Shown here: positions 60,444-64,000 of the stretch, in pieces
Numbering within the stretch: position 1 is the first letter of the stretch
Layout of the letters: each line of letters begins with the position of its first letter
NCBI RefSeq assembly: GCF_001693515.2
Contig: NZ_CP042968.1
Span: 3,534,001 to 3,598,000, forward strand
Length of the DNA stretch: 64,000 nucleotides
Source of the DNA: Bradyrhizobium paxllaeri
Lineage (GTDB): Bacteria > Pseudomonadota > Alphaproteobacteria > Rhizobiales > Xanthobacteraceae
Direction of reading: 5' to 3'
Notes under the pieces: model-generated
What the model was told of the DNA's origin: nothing
The model's database searches: none
What the model saw: the letters and a program-made list of their open reading frames with translations, nothing else
Translations under genes and position numbers: made by a program

Positions 60444-61289
60444 ATGCGCCTGCGCACCTTGCTCGGCGACCATCCCGGCACGGCCGCGCTCAAGGATGGC
60501 TCGATCAGGTCCGATCTGGTTGAGTTCGATTTCGCGTCGTATTCGCCGACCAACAAGGGCTTCAAGCCGATGGTCCGCGAGGGGGCGTTCGACGTCTCGG
60601 AGATGGCGATCGTCACCTACCTGATGGCACGATCCTTCGGCAAGCCGATGGTGCTGCTGCCGGACGTCGTGCTGGCACGGTTTCAGCACGGCCATGCGCT
60701 GTACAATGCGAAGGCAGGAAAGCTGACGCCGCGCGAGCTTGCGGGAAAGCGCGTCGGTATTCGCTCCTTCACCACCACGACCGGCGCCTGGCTGCGCGGC
60801 ATTCTCGCCAATGATTACGGCGTCGATCTCGATTCGATCGAGTGGGTGACGTTCGAGGATGCCCATGTCGCCGAGTTCGTTGATGCGACCAAACGGGCGC
60901 CGGCGGGAAAGCAGATCGTGCAGATGCTGGTCGACGGCGAGCTCGATGCCGTGCTCGGCGAAAGATCCGACCATCCGGATCTGAAGCCGCTATTTGCCGA
61001 TGTCGGGGCCGAAGAGAAGGCCTGGTTCGACAGGCACGGGGTGGTGCCGATCAACCATATGGTGATGGTGAGCCAGGCGCTGTCCGAGCAGAACCCCGAC
61101 GCGGTGCGGGAGGTCCATCGCCTGCTCAGCGAATCCGCCACCGCTTCGCCTGCCGCGCCGCGCCTTGGCCGAGACGAAATGCAGCGGTCGCTGCAACTGA
61201 TTATCGATTATTCCGCGCAGCAAAAGCTCATTCCGCGTCCATTCACCGTCGACGAACTGTTCGACGACGTTACGCGGACGCTTTTGTAG
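60444..61289 (+). CDS. 4,5-dihydroxyphthalate decarboxylase-like protein
   Basis: A 281-aa protein with a periplasmic-binding-protein fold but no signal peptide, as in the Pht5/OphC decarboxylases that turn 4,5-dihydroxyphthalate into protocatechuate. Shared segments are FKPMVREGAFDVSEMAIVTY, LPDVVLARFQHGHALYNAKA, GKRVGIRSFTTTTGAWLRGI and PINHMVMVSQALSEQNPDAV. ATG 60444 is seven bases after the aldolase stop. The TAG stop lies inside the left tip of a palindromic repeat. A cytoplasmic solute-binding-like protein of other function cannot be excluded. Confidence 0.8.
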   Translation: MRLRTLLGDHPGTAALKDGSIRSDLVEFDFASYSPTNKGFKPMVREGAFDVSEMAIVTYLMARSFGKPMVLLPDVVLARFQHGHALYNAKAGKLTPRELAGKRVGIRSFTTTTGAWLRGILANDYGVDLDSIEWVTFEDAHVAEFVDATKRAPAGKQIVQMLVDGELDAVLGERSDHPDLKPLFADVGAEEKAWFDRHGVVPINHMVMVSQALSEQNPDAVREVHRLLSESATASPAAPRLGRDEMQRSLQLIIDYSAQQKLIPRPFTVDELFDDVTRTLL

Positions 61290-61363
61290 GTGGGCAAAGG
61301 CGCATCGCGCCGTGCCCACCATGTGTTTGAACCGGTGGGCACGCTGCGGTTTGCCCACCCTAC
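61286..61363. repeat. palindromic repeat (GTAGGTGGGCAAAGG family)
   Basis: Begins GTAGGTGGGCAAAGGCGCAT and ends TGCGGTTTGCCCACCCTAC in inverted orientation, a diverged member of the repeat at 32296-32378. It contains the stop codon of the preceding gene (61287-61289) and separates it from the dioxygenase gene. Confidence 0.8.
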
Positions 61364-61377
61364 GACAGAGGCCTACA

Positions 61378-62328
61378 ATGACATCAGAGCCGATCTTCGA
61401 TCTCGCCCATCTCGGCCATATGGAATTGCTGACACCGAAGCCGGACGAGAGCCTGAAATTCTTCGTCGACGTCATGGGCATGACCGCTAGCGGCCAGAAG
61501 GGTGAATCGGTCTATCTGCGCGGCTGGGATGATTACGAGCGTTATTCGCTCAAGCTGACGGCCGCTAAGACATCAGGCATGGAACACATGGCGCTGCGCG
61601 CGCGCAGCCCGCAGGCGCTGGAGCGCCGGGTCGCGGCGCTGAAGGGGTCCGGTTTCGACATCGGCTGGACCGACGGCGACATGGGGCAGGGGCCGGCGTT
61701 CCGCTGCCGCGATCCCGATGGCCACATCGTCGAGCTCTATTACGAGACCGAGTGGTATCAGGCGCCGCCGGAATTGAAGCCTGCGCTGAAGAACCAGGCG
61801 CAGCGGTTTCCCGCGCGCGGCGTCAACGTCCGCCGGCTCGATCACCTCAATTGCCTTGCGGTGGACATCAAGGCCAATCGTCTCTTCTTCGAGAACTATC
61901 TGGGCCTGCGCACCACCGAGCAGATCGTACTCAACGACGGCACGGAAGCCGCGATGTGGATGACGATGTCCAACAAGAGCTACGACTTCGCCTACACTCG
62001 CGATCACTACGGCAAGACCGGCCGCTTCCACCACGTCACCTACGCCCTGGACAGCCGGGAAGAGATCCTGCGCGCTGCCGATATCTTCCTGGAGAACGGT
62101 ATCCACATCGAGACCGGCCCGCACAAGCACGCGATCCAGCAGACCTTCTTCCTCTATGTCTACGAGCCCGGCGGCAACCGCGTCGAAGTCGCCAACGCCG
62201 GCGCCCGCCTGATCCTCGCGCCCGACTGGAAGCCGATCGTCTGGACCGAGGAGGAACGCAAGAAGGGTCAGGCCTGGGGGCTGAAGACGATCGAGTCGTT
62301 TCACACCCACGGCACGCCGCCGGTGTAA
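61378..62328 (+). CDS. type I extradiol (VOC-fold) ring-cleavage dioxygenase
   Basis: A 316-aa two-domain catechol 2,3-dioxygenase-like enzyme. The N-terminal VOC half is structural (LGHMELLTPKPDESLKFFVD). The C-terminal half carries the Fe(II) facial triad: His in VRRLDHLNCLAVD, His in TGRFHHVTYALDS and Glu in GGNRVEVANAG. It should cleave a catechol-type ring next to its hydroxyls. It is the last gene of the catabolic operon, after a palindromic repeat. Protocatechuate 4,5-dioxygenases belong to another fold, so its ring substrate is an open question. Confidence 0.88.
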   Translation: MTSEPIFDLAHLGHMELLTPKPDESLKFFVDVMGMTASGQKGESVYLRGWDDYERYSLKLTAAKTSGMEHMALRARSPQALERRVAALKGSGFDIGWTDGDMGQGPAFRCRDPDGHIVELYYETEWYQAPPELKPALKNQAQRFPARGVNVRRLDHLNCLAVDIKANRLFFENYLGLRTTEQIVLNDGTEAAMWMTMSNKSYDFAYTRDHYGKTGRFHHVTYALDSREEILRAADIFLENGIHIETGPHKHAIQQTFFLYVYEPGGNRVEVANAGARLILAPDWKPIVWTEEERKKGQAWGLKTIESFHTHGTPPV

Positions 62329-62590
62329 GGGCGGCCTAGCTCCGCAACCTCACACCACTCAGGTGGCGATTCCTTGCACGCCAAAGCTACGCTACCGGTT
62401 CTGAGGGAGGCGATTGATGACGCGGCAACTGTTCGTCAACATGTGACGAGCTTCATACATTGCGCGACGTCCGAGAGATAAAGTGCCGCAGGCATTGCGC
62501 CAAATGCATTTATCAAGTTGCATTTTCAGGTTTGACGCTGGCGCTGCAGGTGCGGTGTGGGCGCTTTATATATTTTTTGGGAGATGACGC

Positions 62591-63664
62591 ATGTTTCAGT
62601 TCATCCCTGCATCGCGCTTGTTGGCCATCGTCACCCTTTCCACCTTCCCGGCTTTCTTCTTGGCGGAAGCACAGGCCGCAGACGAGATTACAACCTATCG
62701 CGGCGCCTGCGACGGTTCGGCGGCAGTTGGGCTCGATCAGAATTTTTTCGCCGTGGCGGATGACGAGAGCAATGTGCTCAACGTCTACCGCATAGGGCAG
62801 GCGGCCGCCGTTCAGGAACTCGCCCTGGATGCTTTCCTTGAGGCGCCGACGAAGAAGAAGCCGGGACCGGACGGCAAACCCGACTTCAAAGAGGTCGACC
62901 TCGAGGGGGCGGCGCGAATCGGCGATCGCATCTACTGGATCGCTTCGCACGCCCGCGATTCCAAGGGCGAGGTCGAGCCGGGTCGGTCGCGCCTGTTTGC
63001 GACCCGCATCGTGTCGCAGGCGGATGGCCCTCGGCTGGAGCCGATCGGATCCGGTGCCCACAAGGACTTGCGCGAGGCGATGTTCGATGATGCGAAGCTG
63101 AAGAAAAAGCTGAAACCTTTCAAACTTTCCGATGCCTATGCGCCCGGCAAGGAGGAGGGACCAACTCCGGAATCGAAGAACGGCTTCAACATCGAGGGCC
63201 TCGCGGCGACGCCGGATGGCCGGCTTCTGATTGGATTCCGCAACCCGCGTCCCGGCAAGAAGGCCTTGGTAATTTCGCTCGATAATCCGGCCGAGGTGGT
63301 GGACGCAGGAAAGACGCCTGTTTTCGGCAATCCACGGCAACTCGGCAAGCTCAAAGGGCGCGGCATCCGCAGCATCGAATGGATCAACAACACCTACGTC
63401 ATCGTCGCGGGGCCGCACGGCGACGCCGAGGAGTCCGATATCGAGCCGCCATTCGCCCTGTTTACCTGGAGTGGCAAGGAGAGCGACACCGAACCGGTCA
63501 TGATGAAGGTCAAACTCCCGGACGATTTTGCACCCGAAGCGGTGTTTGCAATTCCCGGCAGTTCAAACATGATACTGCTGTCCGACGACGGAACCAAAAA
63601 GTGCAAGGACGCGGACAAGGCCCAGAAATCTTTTCGGGCCCTGACCTTGCCGACCCCGACATGA
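62591..63664 (+). CDS. secreted DUF3616 domain protein
   Basis: A 357-aa exported protein: GGGAG seven bases before ATG 62591 and signal peptide FQFIPASRLLAIVTLSTFPA with cleavage near AQA. The mature part is one DUF3616 domain: YRGACDGSAAVGLDQNFFAV, ADDESNVLNVYR, VDLEGAARIGDRIYWIASHA, NIEGLAATPDGRLLIGFRNP and GIRSIEWINNTYVIVAGPHG. The repeated pattern suggests a beta-propeller. Function is unknown. It is preceded by 262 non-coding bases and is probably monocistronic. Confidence 0.9.
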   Translation: MFQFIPASRLLAIVTLSTFPAFFLAEAQAADEITTYRGACDGSAAVGLDQNFFAVADDESNVLNVYRIGQAAAVQELALDAFLEAPTKKKPGPDGKPDFKEVDLEGAARIGDRIYWIASHARDSKGEVEPGRSRLFATRIVSQADGPRLEPIGSGAHKDLREAMFDDAKLKKKLKPFKLSDAYAPGKEEGPTPESKNGFNIEGLAATPDGRLLIGFRNPRPGKKALVISLDNPAEVVDAGKTPVFGNPRQLGKLKGRGIRSIEWINNTYVIVAGPHGDAEESDIEPPFALFTWSGKESDTEPVMMKVKLPDDFAPEAVFAIPGSSNMILLSDDGTKKCKDADKAQKSFRALTLPTPT

Positions 63665-63806
63665 CGCCATGCCTCCGTCATCGGTTCAGGGCGGATCATC
63701 GATCGCGAAAAAATGATGGCGAGGATGATCGAACGCCCGAGCCTTGCGGCCTCACTGTCGCGCACCATCTTGATTGGGTGGCGGTGCGGCGGCGTGGAAT
63801 GGCGCG

Positions 63807-64000
63807 ATGGCACAGCATGTGGATTTCGATTTCACCAGCGAGACGTTTTTTCGGGACCCGCAGGCGGGCGTTGCGCAACTGCGCGCGATCGGTCCTGCCG
63901 TTTTCACGCGATTTCCGATCATCGGCCGCGTCTGGGTCACCACGACCTACGAAGCGGCGGCGCGCGTGCTGAAGGACAGCGCGACGTTCACGCTGCGCAA
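63807..64000 (+). CDS. cytochrome P450, N-terminal fragment (continues past window)
   Basis: ATG 63807 opens a frame that runs off the window end. The first residues MAQHVDFDFTSETFFRDPQA, then GVAQLRAIGPAVFTRFPIIG and VWVTTTYEAAARVLKDSATF, match the conserved start of bacterial soluble P450s (FDPxxxRDPYPxLAxLRAxGPV). The heme-binding Cys loop is not included. An ATG at 63799 is in another frame. No redox partner gene is visible yet. Confidence 0.8.
   Translation, partial: MAQHVDFDFTSETFFRDPQAGVAQLRAIGPAVFTRFPIIGRVWVTTTYEAAARVLKDSATFTLR

Noticed and set aside
1..64000. CRISPR arrays, tRNA or rRNA genes, prophage or plasmid-replication genes
   Set aside because: No regularly spaced direct repeats, no tRNA T-arm pattern with a matching cloverleaf, and no integrase, capsid or rep gene was found; the ParB-like protein at 42311 is not of the partitioning type.

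Overview
The window is GC-rich alphaproteobacterial chromosomal DNA, most likely Bradyrhizobium or a close Nitrobacteraceae relative. The support is the cysS–GNAT–cimA block, a psd–pssA pair, tandem kup genes, a complete very-long-chain-fatty-acid lipid A operon (acpXL-fabZXL-fabF2XL-fabF1XL-lpxXL), and several families of short dispersed palindromes that I recognise from that group. I see no tRNA, rRNA or CRISPR array. The assignment is an inference from gene content, not a database result.

Layout. 1–9.3 kb: the 3' part of cysS, a 37-aa membrane protein, a GNAT enzyme and cimA overlap end to end; then a VOC protein, a LOG-family hydrolase, an Atm1-type ABC exporter, psd, pssA and a RraA-family protein. 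9.3–24.2 kb: a TctC-type binding protein, a motA/motB-like pair, two kup potassium transporters, an orphan Tat-exported binding protein, a CHASE3/PAS histidine kinase, a ThuA-domain protein, a GNAT protein and a lipoprotein L,D-transpeptidase. 24.3–32.6 kb: a single-protein adenylation–carrier–thioesterase enzyme, another GNAT, a rhodanese–aminotransferase–PotF-like operon, and an IS110/IS1111-type insertion sequence inside a palindromic repeat. 32.7–37 kb: the lipid A VLCFA operon on the minus strand. 37–49.6 kb: envelope and housekeeping genes (OmpA-like protein, PEPxxWA-CTERM protein, alpha/beta hydrolase, ParB-like protein, MgtC, AhpD-like protein, HerA-like ATPase, GGDEF-EAL protein, MFS transporter).

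49.6–54.2 kb is the most unusual part. A PGAP1-like serine hydrolase lies 12 bases downstream of an 800-aa protein that joins a CHAT-like fold, with both catalytic positions apparently lost, to an intact transglutaminase-like cysteine protease domain. A HExxH protein converges on the pair. This may be an undescribed two-gene effector module.

54.4–62.3 kb is an aromatic-acid catabolic island. Two binding proteins face a TetR regulator that has a perfect 8-4-8 palindrome in the shared promoter. After the regulator come a PDC-lactonase-like amidohydrolase, a TctC binding protein, a GalB-like PIG-L protein, a LigK-like aldolase, a 4,5-dihydroxyphthalate-decarboxylase-like protein and a type I extradiol dioxygenase. 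Together they look like a meta-cleavage route from a phthalate- or protocatechuate-like acid to pyruvate and oxaloacetate, but no LigAB or LigC homologue is present. The window ends with a DUF3616 protein and the first 65 codons of a cytochrome P450.
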